The position numbers were made by a program, and so were the translations under genes. The notes below the pieces were generated by a model, which worked only from the letters and a program-made list of their open reading frames with translations, made no database searches and was not told where the DNA came from. Of a stretch of 64,000 bases of DNA, positions 1 to 17,079 are shown in pieces. Within the stretch, counting starts at the first letter, position 1; each line of letters starts with the position of its first letter. This DNA comes from Pagrus major (lineage: Eukaryota > Chordata > Actinopteri > Spariformes > Sparidae). The DNA lies in the NCBI RefSeq assembly GCF_040436345.1, contig NC_133221.1:29636508-29700507 (forward strand), read 5' to 3'.

Positions 1-2
1 AA

Positions 3-4036
<4,034 letters not shown>

Positions 4037-4387
4037 AATGGGTGGGTGCGTGGTCAGGTGTAGGGAGGGATGGAGAAATTGAAATGAGTAGATCACAAGT
4101 GGACACATAAGAGACTTTCCCCCTCTTTTGGACTGGAACAGATTACAGAGGGGCTGTAATGTGAGGAGGAAGACGACAAAGACTGTAGCTTTTCTGTCTC
4201 GGTTCAGGACTCTGAAAGCATTAAAGTGTTGAGCTTTTCTACTGCACTCAGCTTGTAGGAAAGTGTTTGCCCTGTCCTTCCTTCCTCTCTTTACTCTCGG
4301 GGATGAACAGCACTGTGACCAGCACTCTCTGCTGACTGTAGTCATTCATCATCCCCCTGACTCTCATCTCAAAGTGTAATGACTAGA

Positions 4388-4393
4388 AATAAA
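4388..4393 (+). terminator. Proximal poly(A) signal of arfgef2
   Basis: AATAAA lies about 350 nt after the stop codon, in an A-rich context and followed by a T-rich stretch. It is the nearest and most likely signal. Confidence 0.6.
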
Positions 4394-5024
4394 ACTGTAA
4401 ACAAATAATTTATTGACATTGTTGCAAACCCTGTACCTGATGCTTTGTTTCTTTTGTTTGTTTTTTTAAATACCTAACAAAAAAAAGGTATCTACATGCT
4501 GAGAGCAAATGAACGATACCACAGAATTTGATGAACCTTGCGTTTGCCCTTTGTGAAAATCTCTTTTGGCCACCTGTGCCTGTAAAGAAAATGATGACAT
4601 CTGTCAGTGTCGCCCTTATTGTGAGTTTGCTGATCTAATCAAAACATGTTGTAATATCTGAACCCTCATGTATCGATGTCCATCCCAAAGCATTGTTTGT
4701 CACTTTAATGTTTATGTTCTCTCTTATGTCTGTGTTATTCGGTAGCGATTGTTAAAGAGACTGAACCTCTCAGCTGCAGGTGAACACAATCTGCATCTCT
4801 TACAACACTATCAAAGATCTAATGCAGCTTTGTTTGTGAAGGCTCTGCTCTCTGTGACGTGACCATCCTGTCGTCTTTATCATTTCTTGCCTGTCCAATG
4901 AGATTTTACTTATTTATTTTGCTCACTTGCTTTACTTTGTTTTATGATTATTTTTTTCAGGATAATTGCTGGTTTACATTGAAAGGTTGGTTGAAAGACT
5001 GGCTTCTTCACTCTGTCATGCATT

Positions 5025-5356
<332 letters not shown>

Positions 5357-5962
5357 TGTTTGTGTTGACCCAGTGAGCCTTACACTGAAGGACTTAACAT
5401 GGAGTCAACTCCTCCTGGCTTCTGAATCACAGCTCAACCCTCCACTAATCCATCAATTGGCACTGTATGGTGAAGCGACGGTTGTGTATTTCATTTTCCA
5501 CACTCTTTCGCACATCTGTTGGCTCATGTATTAACACCGCCCAGTATACCAACCTGCCCCGGATGGTTAGAATGCCTGTCAGTGTTTTATCACATTCAAG
5601 AGTCGAGTTCAACCACAGAACGGTTCAGGAACGGAGCGTAACCAAAACACTCATCTACAGAGATACTGGAATCTCTGCGTCCTGGATCCTCCCGAGTTTA
5701 TTCCATGCCTTTTTGAAAAGAAGGATGTATGTAATTATTTAAAGTGCATTTAAATATTTTTTGAGAAGCATTCCTTCCCTCGCAACTATGGATGTCTACT
5801 TTTCTTCCCTAAAAGCTAGGGAATATATAAATATATATATATACAGTAAATGAAAAAATCCAGACTGTAAAGTTTTCAATGTAAGATACATAGAAATGAA
5901 AGTGCTATATGGTTCTATACATAATACTGTGATGTAATCTTCCGAGCATTTGGTGAAGTATC

Positions 5963-5968
5963 AATAAA
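5963..5968 (+). terminator. Candidate distal poly(A) signal
   Basis: AATAAA stands in the context ATCAATAAACCTGAATTC. It could end a long arfgef2 transcript; no downstream coding exon competes for it. Confidence 0.4.
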
Positions 5969-6058
5969 CCTGAATTCTGATCCATTCCAGTGACTATTGA
6001 TTCACTTTTAAAGCGATTAGAAGCTTTCTCATACTAATAACATTAATAATTGTTTGAA

Positions 6059-6399
6059 TTAAAGGGGCACAGTGTGGTTTTGGAGAATAAATAAAAGACA
6101 GAATTTTGATACTTACAATATTAATGAGGTAATAATACAAACTCAGAAATATTTATTTCCATAAGTGAATAAACAAGCTGTTGTCAGAGGAAAATAAGGT
6201 CCTCAGAACACTGTTTGAAGCTAGGAAGGTGGCAGGGTCTGCCACATATAAACAAAGTGAAATTGTGTGTTTATTTAGTCATGAAAAAGAAGAGAGTTTG
6301 TTTATTAAGTTTGTTTAGGTCTATAAAAAGAATCAGTCAATGAAGATCTTTCTCTTCAGATAAAAGCTTCTTCCCCCAAACTACATAGTGCACCTTTAA
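6059..6399 (+). mobile_element. TTAA-flanked MITE, family A, copy 1
   Basis: The element is bounded by TTAA on both sides (6059-6062 and 6396-6399). The inner ends are AGGGGCACAGTG at the left and, on the reverse strand, AGGTGCACTATGTAG at the right, so they form terminal inverted repeats. The interior matches copies at 34665-34973 and, inverted, about 44566-44887 through the block around GGTGGCAGGGTC and CACATATAAACAAAGT. It has no coding capacity. TTAA targets are typical of piggyBac- and Kolobok-type transposases; the parent family is inferred only. Confidence 0.75.
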
Positions 6400-6880
6400 G
6401 GTTTTCTTAGGTATAGCTTAGGGGGCAACTGAATGGAGCAATTCATGTTGTTAATTACACCTGTGCATTTCCTGCCATGTCAAGGCAAAATGTGATTTAC
6501 TAATTTATTTACTGTTGCCAGTTTTAGCCCTGCATGTGCGTTGAGACGTCACAGTCTCCCTAACCGTAGATCTGCCTCACTGAGCCTCATGTTTGTGTAT
6601 ACAACAGTGGTTTAGTTGTTTGTAAATGTGGCTGTGAGAGTGAAGGTTGGGAACAGGGATCTTCAGTGTCTTTACAGATGTCCACAGGGTGGCGCTGTGC
6701 TCAAGCTGGTCGTCGGCCTGGAGCGCGTTAGATTTTGGGGTAACAAAGGTTACCATGGAGACCTGTCACATCCTTTGTTTTGGCCTGTAAAGTGAAACAG
6801 CTGCTACATGGAGCCTTTTAAGGAAAACGCCATGTTATTAATCTGTAAAACAGCGACTACACAGGCAAACAATAAGGAAC
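6400..6880 (+). other. Unannotated intergenic stretch
   Basis: I see no gene or repeat that I can name. GC content and CpG frequency rise toward the 3' side. Confidence 0.4.
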
Positions 6881-6899
6881 GTGACACTTAACTTAACTA

Positions 6900-7334
6900 T
6901 CAATTAACATAATTCATGTCGGGGTGAGACGCCCCAGCAAACTGGCTCACTTTTAGCCAGTTAGCGCTAACGTTAGCCAGGCACAGCTAACGCTTACTAA
7001 CTAGGACTTCCTCGCTGCTAGCCGGTCCAGCTAGCTCTCATATAAAGTCAGGGAGTGCCCGGGAGTGACTCGCAAATATCACTCCAGTAAGAAGATTACA
7101 TTTTCCTCTCTATTGCATTTGTGGCAGACTGTTCACGCAGGATGAAAGCTGTCATCTATCTAGCGTGAAGTTACGTAGAGAGCGTAGCTGTGGGCGGATC
7201 TGTGGCAGCCAGTAGCTGGCTGTGTGATCTCGGTCGGCGTTAGCCAGAAAGGCTAGCAATGACGGATAGGATTATTCCTGCCGGGGTCTGGATTGTGAGC
7301 CAGCAGACATGATTTTATGGAGACCACCCTACAA
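6900..7334 (+). promoter_or_regulatory. Candidate bcl2l1 promoter and first noncoding exon
   Basis: The stretch is richer in CpG than its surroundings, with repeated GCTAACGTTAGCC-type motifs. A TATA-like CATATAAAGTCAG lies at about 7038-7050. A good donor, ACAA|GTAAGAG, follows at 7334|7335. An exon of roughly 7070-7334 could splice to the acceptor at 11921-11922 in front of the bcl2l1 coding exon, as vertebrate BCL2L1 has noncoding 5' exons. A second possible donor, GACG|GTGAGC, lies near 8485. This is all inference; no transcript evidence is available here. Confidence 0.35.
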
Positions 7335-9700
7335 GTAAGAGTTTCTGGTCATACTACAAATGTTATCTAATGACTGCGGTCGTTGTGTTGGCGATATTAT
7401 GAAGGAATGATGGCAGAGAGGTTGGATTTTCCTCTCTGAATCTAGCTACTTTGGGAAGGAGGTCGGCAGATTTGGAAGAAGAATGCGTTGCCATTATTTG
7501 GTTTCCTGCTCGCTTTTCCCGTCAATTGTCACTCTGTTTGATGCAAAGTATACTTGCAGACTGCAGTAAATGATTTTGCCATTGTTAATACACCTCTCAA
7601 GGTTTACATTTTACGAATATGCGACTACACCTACACTGTATATGACAGTGACAGCCATCTTCAGCAGCCTACATCGCCAGTAGCTGCCTACAGTAACGTT
7701 AGTGCAGGCGGAGCTGTGTCTGGCTGTAATGCTTTGCTTAAAAAAATAGTTTTTGAAATGGGGATTTCTTGGGTGGTGGAGTCTGTTCAGAGCTGGAACA
7801 GAGGGTGGTGTCGCAAAGCAGCATTTTTCATGCGTGGTGTGATTAAAGGTCTTCAGCCCAGTGTTTATGACAGCAGAGTGGAATGGCCTGTGCTGCCTTC
7901 AGGGGCTCCCACTGAGCCCGTTCACCCGTTAGTAAATTACATTTGTGCTTTTGATTTGAAAAATCAAAATGTTTGATGAATAGAGTAATAAGGCGCGTAG
8001 ATCATTTGCAATTCAGTTAAAGGATAGAGAAGCCGTGTTCTTTATGTGTTAGTTAATGCAATTAACAATTTGACACGATCGAAAAATGAAATATATTACT
8101 ATGTACGACGGTGTCGAACTATTCTTTACATCGTTTGTTAGACTTGAGTGCAGGCCCTTAAACTGAATGATTTTGTCTCTGGTTATAATAACAGATTGAG
8201 TTGTATTACATGTGTAGATCTGAGTTTAAAGGCCAGCACAAACGAGGATTGTCGGCACGAGCGTAAAGCAGATATTCAGAGATCTCTGAAGGCGTCGTGC
8301 TGTTACGTAATAGGAGGGCTGGGCATTCACAGAGAGGAGGGGAGAGACGTGGGAGGAGACGTGCAAACATACACATCGCACACAAAGTGGTTATCTTACA
8401 TTCTTGGATTTTGACAGCTTTTGTACACACAGAGCGACAGACTGACTGACTGACAGATTTGGGACATTTTGTCAGAAGGGAGACGGTGAGCGAATTGAGG
8501 ATTACTGCATGAGATTGTATTCATCACTGCTGGTAAGGCGCTAATGCTCATATATATATATTTATATATATGTCTTACATAGTCTTTATGTCAGAGATGG
8601 CGATCAAAATGGAAACGTGAATACATGTTTAATCTGGGGATTTGCATCGAAACGCAGACGGGGCTCACACAGCCAGCACTTACAGAGGCAGTACAGTGTC
8701 GCTAACGTGCTCTGGTTGCTTTATCTATAAGTTGCAGTCCAGATTCCACCGCAATAAACATGAACACAGCCCTCACTTCGCTTTATTGGAGTTAATATTT
8801 GAGCATCACATCACAAATGTTGCGTTCAGGTGCTACATTTCGCTGGGACTCTGGTATTCCTATAGGAGCTGTGTGGTGTTTACATCAGTGCTGCGCTGTT
8901 TAAACCCAAGCCACGTGCTGGTAGCTGGGGACCATGTGGCCATTGTAAACACTGCTGCCTTGTGGTCTCTTTCTCTGGTCTGAACGGCTCTTTCGTGTAC
9001 TTTGACTACGTATGACGGCCCAGATCGTGTTCAGGACCTCTGTTAGAAAGAAGTGGAAGTTTGCGGACTTGGTGAAAGTTGGTTGGAAGCGTCTGGTTGG
9101 CCAGGAGCCAGCGGAGACTATCGGGCTTCCATTGTGAGAGTAGTCATGTATTATGTAATTAAAGCGGTATTTGCATGGAGCACTCCTTCCGTCCGCCTCA
9201 CGCACCGATTATTAGGTGAGACTACCTCTCAGTTTAAATGTCAATACTGTTGTCGGAAAGGTCACGTTCCCAGATGATGATCAGCGGACAGTCAGGGATC
9301 ATCGGCAGGTCATGTTTCTCCCACATGTCTTTGTATTCCTGCGTACAATGTTAATGACGAAACTGTGAGATGAGTGACAGCAGAGGATGAGTGAAAGGCT
9401 TTGTCACGTTGTCTTTTGTTTCAGGGATCTAGGCCCACTTAATCTCAATTACTGGCTGCAGGGTAATGACGTCAATCTTTAATGAAGTACATTTTTAACT
9501 GTAATGTCAAAATAAAAAATATGTTTCATAAGAAAAATAGGTGTCTCCCTCATAATGATCATTAACTGAAAGCAACATTACTGCCCCAGCTATTTGTTAC
9601 TCACTATATCATGATTGATCAATTATTTGTGATTATTTGTATTGAGCATGATATAAAAAGATTCTTTTTGATCACAGTTACTTTTTCAATTCGTGAATTA
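7335..9700 (+). other. Presumed bcl2l1 5' intron, no coding gene seen
   Basis: Open frames here (for example 7554-7976 and 8642-8983) have no recognisable domain, no family resemblance and no clear splice context. The stretch includes a short (TA)n tract near 8548-8572 and a full CRE-like TGACGTCA at 9467-9474. No transposon is clear. Confidence 0.4.
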
Positions 9701-9701
9701 G

Positions 9702-10345
9702 AGCTGTAACTAACAGTTATTTATTTATTTAATTCAATTTCAGAATATTTCCAATATATTAAGTTGAAAAATGTCATTAAACAGTGAAAAATGTCTGTTA
9801 TAATGTTGTACACCCCAAGGAAATATATTCTGATTGCTGATGTCACTGGTTCTCAACCTTTTTGATGATCATGATCATGAACTCATGTGCACACACATGT
9901 TGACTCATAAAAACACACCCAATAAAATCTATTTTAGACAAATTCCATCATTGGTACAGGAAATGTAATTTAAACACTATTCCCAAGTCTAAAATATCTT
10001 ATTTTGGCTTTTCCTCTCCAACCTTCTGGAGACCTCTGGAAATTAACTTGTGACCCCTGAGAGCTTTCTGACCCCCAGGTTGAGAACCAAGGTTTTTTTT
10101 TTTTTTTTTTTTTTACTAACAGTGATAATATGATAATAAACTGAATGTCTGGTTTTGAACAGGACATTCAGTTTATTATCATACAAGGCAAAAGAAAGCT
10201 TTAAATCCTCACAGTTAAGAAGCTGGAATGAGAGATTGTAGAGATTTCTATTTAAAAATTGACTGACACAATTAATCAGTCACCAAAATAGTTGCTGATT
10301 TCAATTTCTGTCTGTTAATAAACGATAATCGTTGAGCCCTCTAAT
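9702..10345 (+). repeat. hAT-like interspersed repeat with a nested insertion
   Basis: Both ends resemble the common fish repeat that begins AGAGCTGTAACTAAC and ends with the reverse complement of a similar motif (GATAATCGTTGAGCCCTCTA). Between them, about 9846-10091 is a second unit bounded by GGTTCTCAACC and its inverted copy GGTTGAGAACC, followed by poly(T). Related diverged copies of the outer repeat lie at about 17640-17830, 19440-19540, 28150-28440 and 38752-39020. Confidence 0.55.
10129..10183. repeat. 21-bp perfect inverted repeat with 13-nt loop
   Basis: The arms 10129-10149 and 10163-10183 are exact reverse complements, beginning TATGATAATAAACTG, with loop 10150-10162. The right arm belongs to the surrounding hAT-like repeat and the left arm is an inverted copy of it. 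Confidence 0.9.
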
Positions 10346-11596
10346 ATGACTTTATTTGTAGATTTAGATATTAAGCTTTATAACCTCACAACTCTTCTGT
10401 TTTTCAGCAGCTGCATTCTCTGTTATGCTTTTATTTTTGAACAGTATTAGATTAACAACAATTTGATTTACAGTGCCATTAGGGGAGTTCTTATATCTGT
10501 GATTAATCAAACACATTCTCATACAAACTGTGTATAAAGCCATTTCATGTAAGATGTGTCTGTTGTGTTTGTAAACATACCATTCATAGTTTATTGTTGA
10601 GTCTGTTGTCTGTTGCGAAATACAGACGCTTTTGATTGGTGGCTCGCCAACCTGAAGCGTTGGTATTTTACGACCGGGGAATGAGACTCAACAATCTACT
10701 GTCTCTCTTCAGAGTCATTGACGCCTAGAAATGTCCCTGAACACAGCAAAGATAAGAAAAAGAAAAGAAAAAAGAATAGTCATAGGGCAGGGTCTCTGCA
10801 GATACAGTCACCGCCACACACCTCTAGTAGTCATAATTGATGATTGACAGGATTGTTGTTCTATGTCTATTCATTGTTTTTTAGGAATATCCTGCTTAGT
10901 ATACCTTTTAACAAAGGTACCAACCATTTGTTCATCCTTTTTATACCCGAGTGTTGTCAAGGGTTAATCCCTGTATGCAGACTGCAATTGTTTCATACAT
11001 CAGTGTGAAACCACAGAATTTCTCAAGATATCCTGAGATGTGTTTGCAAGTAAAGTTTTTCCAACTTTGAGTTCATTAACAGTTCACTGCATTATGAACA
11101 CCGGAAATTCACTGACATTGCGAGCAAACTAGTTAAACTTTATTGAATTTCTTTAAGTGGAAATGTAATGCACCAACTTATTCTCAGGTTGGGGATATGA
11201 AGAGTAAAATTTATAGTTGAGAGGGCAGCCAACATCTATAAGGTTATAGTAACCTTTAATTTATTTTGTATTTCAGACGCCTGTATCACTCACACCTTCA
11301 TGGAGCAGTTATGCATAATGTGTGTTAATGCATTCAAACCCACCGCCAACGCAGATAATCAGATAAAAACTCGTCAGTTTAAAAGGCAGTTTTGTGGGGG
11401 GTGTATGATGATGTGATGGTGCAGATCAGTGTGTTAGTAACATGGACAGCCTGGAGCTGAGACAAACAAGGTGTCTAAAAGGTCACACTGAAGGTCAGAG
11501 GTCGCTGATGAGGAGATGGTGACTGTCCAGACTGTCCCTGTGATCTCTCCTCACCTTCCTCACACCACCCCTCCCTTTGTGTCTCTCACTGTCTCT

Positions 11597-11728
<132 letters not shown>

Positions 11729-11922
11729 TTGGCTCTACTATTGTCTCATTAATATCATTGCCATCTGCTCCATATGTAACAGCCCAATTAGAGAGATGCA
11801 CTTTGACCCTACCTGTCCAAATTTAATTTGAAAGTCTACAGCCACATTCCTCTTTCCTCTCACACACACACATAGACACACACATAATCAGACTTTGACC
11901 TTTCATTGTCGTCTCTCTACAG

Positions 11923-12111
11923 GACCTGAGCTGATTTGTCAGCCTTGTGTAGGTTTGGTTTTCACCCCCCGAGTGTCCTCTGGATATCAGCTGACCATGG
12001 TGGTCTGAGCAGTAAGCCTGGCACAGTGTGTTCACTCTAACACAGCAAGGCTCAACAAGAGGGGAGCAGCGACAGACCGGAGCAAAGAGGAAACGCATAT
12101 TTAAACACAAA
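11923..12111 (+). other. bcl2l1: bcl2l1 5' UTR part of the first coding exon
   Basis: A pyrimidine-rich acceptor, GTCTCTCTACAG, ends at 11922. The following 189 nt lead without another good acceptor to the bcl2l1 ATG at 12112. In vertebrates the BCL2L1 start codon lies in an internal exon with upstream 5' UTR sequence, which fits. Confidence 0.5.
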
Positions 12112-12665
12112 ATGTCACAAAACAGAGAACTGGTGGTTTTCTACATAAACTATAAACTCTCCCAGAGAAACTATCCTCTCAACCACATGGGACTCATAGA
12201 GTCTCCAAACAGGACTGATGGGGGGGGGCAGAGTTGGGTGAGGAACAGCGGGTAGCAACGCACGCCAACGGGACTTTTAACGGCATGAGTCCTGGCACCC
12301 CCCCAGCATCCCCTGTTCGGCAGCAACGGTTGCCGTCAACAACAAACCTGGACGCGGTGAAGGAAGCCCTCCGGGACTCTGCCAACGAGTTCGAGCTGCG
12401 ATACGCGCGCGCCTTCAGCGACCTGCACAACCAGCTGCACATCACACCGGCCACAGCCTACCAAAGCTTCGAGAACGTGATGGACGAGGTGTTCCGGGAC
12501 GGAGTCAACTGGGGTCGTGTAGTAGGGCTTTTTGCTTTCGGCGGGGCGCTGTGCGTCGAGTGCATGGAGAAGGAGATGAGTCCGCTGGTGGGCAGGATCA
12601 TAGAGTGGATGACAGTCTACCTGGACAACCACATTCAGCCCTGGATCCAGAGCCAAGGAGGATGG
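12112..12665 (+). CDS. bcl2l1: Bcl-xL (Bcl-2-like 1), coding exon 1 (residues 1-185), with a one-base frame break
   Basis: Anti-apoptotic Bcl-2 protein of the outer mitochondrial membrane that binds BH3-only proteins and Bax/Bak. Numbering after restoring frame: BH4 at 4-24 (NRELVVFYINYKLSQRNY), a disordered loop, BH3 at about 83-98 (VKEALRDSANEFELRY), BH1 at about 127-147 (FRDGVNWGR...FAFGGAL) and the start of BH2 (PWIQSQGGW). The exon ends TGG|GTGAGT, the same phase-0 junction after GGW as in other vertebrates. The start is the only ATG giving an intact BH4. Anomaly: the run of nine G at 12220-12228 puts the BH4 half in one frame and the BH3/BH1/BH2 half in another; as written, the first frame stops at TAG 12253-12255. 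A run of ten (or seven) G would restore one frame and a full protein of 232 (or 231) residues. Both halves are well conserved, so a homopolymer error is likelier than a pseudogene. Confidence 0.95.
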
Positions 12666-14959
12666 GTGAGTCTAATAAATACACAAAAACACACAAACAT
12701 GCACAGAGAAGAGAACTTTTTAAGTGCTTTCAGTATGATGCTTGTGTAGCCCCTTACAAAAGTTGAATAAGCTGAAGTCACCTGTATGGAAATTTCCATG
12801 TTGACACTCCACAGCTGGCAGCAACACTGAACAGTGGCCAGTTAGGTTGATTCATGTCCTGATTTTTCCAACTAGTTTCTCCGAAATATTTCCTCTCTGC
12901 TGATTTATTTCCAAGAGAGCAGTAAATATCTTTAATGTTTTGTCTTGGCTGCTTACCATCACCTGCCTGGCACTAGCACTGTTTGACTATTTAGGAAGAA
13001 GGTGTGCTTGGACGGACAAGTCGACACAGATGTGGCATGGGAAGTTTAAAACAAAGGTGAATCTTAAAGATGATGAATCAATGAATTGATATATCGATCT
13101 GGTCTGAATAGACGGATCATTTCAGCCCTAGAAGCCACTGAATAATTTTAATGAGACGTCGGGGCATCTGTAGCTGTTTTTGTGGCAACACAACCAGGTA
13201 TTTTTAATGAGACTTGAGGACATCTCTAGCTGTGTGGTATTTTCAGCCTAAACAACCCTTTTCCTAACCCTATCGAAGTGGTGCCTGTGGCTAAACCTAA
13301 CTAGACAATGCACAGCATTGTCACAACGAAAAATAAAAATTGAACCTAAAGAAACCTAAAATTGCAAATAAGAAATGTAAACTTTTGAATATATCCCTGG
13401 TTTGCAGAGATGTTCATTGCCGACATTTACCCTGGTGATTGGGTTGGTTTCAGATGTGGTTCTGGTTAAATACTCGAAATACCAGATTTGCTCAAATGTT
13501 TTGGTAGGTTTTATGCATCATGTGCCTGTTGGTCAGCTGTGTTTCTGTCTGAACATTGGCTTAATCATTTGTGGTGAGTTGTGTTTCACTTGGGGAAAGA
13601 AGATCCAGAGTATATTTGTTATTCCAACATACATGTTGTGACTTATCATATGGAGATTGGCCCAGATAAGCCAGCATGCAAACATTTCAGCTGTATCAGC
13701 CCTCATGAGATTGTGACATGGCACTGGGGCTGGGTTGGCTCTGCGACCGGCAGAGGAGAAAAGAACTCAGATTAGATAGAACAGAGAAGACCTGGATAAC
13801 AGGCAGCACACACGTTCTAAAAAAGCCATTTGTGCTTAAATGCGGTGAAAACAGAATGTTTGTGTGGTCAGCAGCTGGTTCAGCTGTTCTCTAATTGATC
13901 AGCAGCATGGTGCTCAATGAGCTGAATCGAAGTGGGAGCTTAACAGGCTTCATCAGGGCTTTGTAGCTCTCTGCAGCCCGCCTGCCTAGGGATCGAAGTT
14001 CTCTCATCACAGGGTGGGATGAAGTCCAGAGCTTTTACAGATAGCCCTTTGTTTTACTCCGGTCAGTTGATTGGCTCTGTGCTCTTTTTTTTCTTCTTCT
14101 ACTATCTGTCCATTGTCTTTCCCCTGCCCTGTCTTCTCTTCTGTTCTGTTCATCACTAAGGCAGCTGCCTGCAGATGAAAGCTCTGTTATTTTTTTGTTG
14201 CTGGAGAGTGGGTCACCCTGGTACTGAAAATCCTGCTGTGTGTTTGTGTGTGTGCACGTGAGCTTGTGAACACTTCCAGGACAGTTAAGGTCAGCTGTGT
14301 TCCTTTGTGGCAGCCATTTGATGGTATGTAGGAGAGCGGGGGTGAAGGGAGGGGCTGTTCATATCTTCTCCAGCGCTGTATACCGCCAGGTCGAAGGTCG
14401 ATCCTATGGAAACTGACATCCCAATGACTAAACAGCCGCCCCAAAGAAAATCCCATTGGGCAGAAAGTGGCTATTTGTTGTTTGCACTAGCAGACGCAGA
14501 ATTTATTTATTTATTTCAATGTTGGACTGAAACCTGGAAATAACACAGAGGAGAGGTGGGCCAGGCAGGATGAGGTTATGGAAACGGGTGACAAGATGTG
14601 ATATGTGATAGGAAAAGCTAAAGCTCTGCAAAGCTCTAAAGTGATGCTACCCACTCCAAGAGGTCTTCTTACATAAACGCAATACTACCCCATTTTTTTC
14701 CTCCATGTTAGCATCATTACTTGTTACAAATAACGTAAATATTATCCAAATTGCAATATGGCCAAGTACAATATCCAAATCTCAGGGGCTGCAATTTTTT
14801 TGATAATGGTAAAATGTGTGACAAAACAGTATTATAAGGAAGTACTGTAGTGCTGCAGAGATGCCCTGACCTAGAAATCTGCAATTGTAGTATCTGTCAA
14901 AATAATGAAAATATGATTTTTTTTTTGTATTTATTTATTTTTTACCATTTTGTGCAGAC

Positions 14960-15860
14960 CCAGTTACTAGGGATGGCAATGTTGTGTAGGCTTTCAGTTC
15001 AACAATTTGGGTCAGAATAAAATATCCCAACAACCCCTGAATGGATTGCCATTCAAATTTTGTATATTTCTATTCTAGCACCACCATTTTGTCAAAATCT
15101 CAAGTTGTCCAATACTTGTGTTTAACACCAAATTCATGCAAAACTAATGACATTCGAATCTCCTAGAGCCTCGGCTCTACATTGTTTTTAGGGCTAATAG
15201 CAAATGTTGCATGCCACTATGTGGTGATGGGAATCGAGGACTGGAACTGTTGAGAACCAGAGAGATCAATCTTATGCCTCAGAGCTTATCAGTTCTTTTT
15301 TTTTTTTATCAATGCCAGCATGTTTTTTGTCAGATGCACATGATGTCAATGCAAAACAAACTTGCATGTCTCTGCTGCTGGAAACTTGCACGAAGAAGAA
15401 GTCATGTCAGAGAGGAGGAAACAGCCGGAAGTGTGATTTTATTTCATGATCTAATCATGATTTCACAAACATATGTTATGATAAAAATCGCACCACGCAG
15501 GCGGGATTATCATATTTTTTCTGTGACTAAGACAACCATTACGAATAATCTCTCAATTCATCAATTTTAGATGATGACAACTGGCTCTCAGGCTTCAGCA
15601 AGCTTGACTAAAATTGATCAGGCATCAATAAGGAAACTGATAAATAATCAGACTGATATTAAGTAATCGATAAAGACATTGATATGAATGAAATCTTTTC
15701 AATTCCCATCCCTATTAACACGCTAACCTAAGATGGTGAAAATTACCTGCAAAACATCAGCATGTTAGCATTCTCATTGTATGTTAGCATATAGACGTTA
15801 GCATTTAGCTTAAAGCACTGTTGTACCTAACAAGCTTCACAGAGCTGCTAGCATGACCGT
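14960..15860 (+). repeat. GCTAGC/GTTAGCAT-rich fish repeat split by a hAT-type MITE
   Basis: The left part (about 14960-15205) and the right part (about 15716-15860, rich in ATGTTAGCAT and GCTAACC) look like two halves of one common fish repeat. Between them, about 15212-15715 starts with GATGGGAATCGAGGACTGG and ends with AATTCCCATCCCTAT, whose reverse complement begins with a matching GATGGGAAT motif. Exact target duplications are not visible. The 119-residue open frame at 15211-15570 lies inside the insert and is not a gene. Confidence 0.45.
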
Positions 15861-17079
15861 ATCTTGTTAGCTCTTTGTGGGTACTATTATTATATTGTCC
15901 TGATATTTTGTCCTGATACCTTAACAGCTTTTTGTGGAGATCCAGTAAGCACTTGTTCATGACCATGAGGCACATTCAGCGAATAATAGACAAGCAATGA
16001 AGATCTAATTTTTAATCTAATTCCTCCTCCTCACTACTAATAAATATTTTTACCATCACTGTCGTCAACCCAGTGTAATCAACACATCTGTCATGTGTGG
16101 GTGATGGCCAATGATCTCACATAGCCAAAGTTATCTAGGCACATACAAACACTCCCTCAAACACCAACACACCCACACACACACACACATTCGCACAACA
16201 TGCTTAGCAACATCATCGGTTGGCTGCCATAGCTGCTTGTGGTTTGTGGCTTGCATGTCAGCGTAACCCAGACTTGAAGAAGTGAATGACTTCATCTGAA
16301 ATGTTGAATGGATCAGCATGTTGAGAGTATGGTTTCACTTCTGCTGTTGGACAACACTGTCTTGAGCACATGATGCCCTTTCCTTCCCCACTAAGTTTTT
16401 CATCATTCACTTTTATTCTGTTCTTGATCCAGTCACATGTTGCTGGGGACCGAGCACTGGTCTGTACTGTGTTTGTTATTCGTCAGTTGACACACCTGCC
16501 ACAGGGGTAATCCCAAGCTGCAGTGCCACAACTAAAATACACAATTCAGAAGGTGGTTTACCACTAGTGTCTTATCATGTCTTCCCATCAGTCTCTTGCT
16601 TTTCCCCTCTTTGTCACAATGCCATTACTTTCTCTTTTCGGTGGTTTGTCTGTTCAAAGCCACCTACACTTTCCCTGAAATGTACCAGAGTCTTTCTCAG
16701 TAAACCCACATGAGACTTTGTTGTTTCTCTTTCTTTCTATCTTTTATTTCCCTCTTTCTACCTTCCTTCCCTCCCCCGACACCTCCTCCTCACAGGGATG
16801 AAGCACAGAGCCGTTGGCAGATGTGGGAACCTGAGTGAAGCTGTGAGGCAGGTGTGCCCTTAGTGTTAGCTGATGAAATATTAGTCTGCTCTGAGCAGTA
16901 GCAAGGTCACTTTCCCCCTCTCTCTCACTCTCACTCTGATTCTTGACAGAGAAAGAAAGAGAGGAAATGGGCAGTTTGTCTGATGGCTACTGCACCAATA
17001 GAAAATCTGATTTAAATGCATGATTCAAATCAATCTTATGAAGTTAATCTTGAGATAAAGTCATCAGTGTTGGCATAAT

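Noticed and set aside
7554..7976. 140-residue open frame upstream of bcl2l1
   Set aside because: No recognisable family or splice context; composition fits chance. A small lineage-specific gene cannot be fully excluded.
12336..12656. 106-residue minus-strand frame opposite bcl2l1
   Set aside because: It is the antisense shadow of the conserved BH3-BH1 exon.
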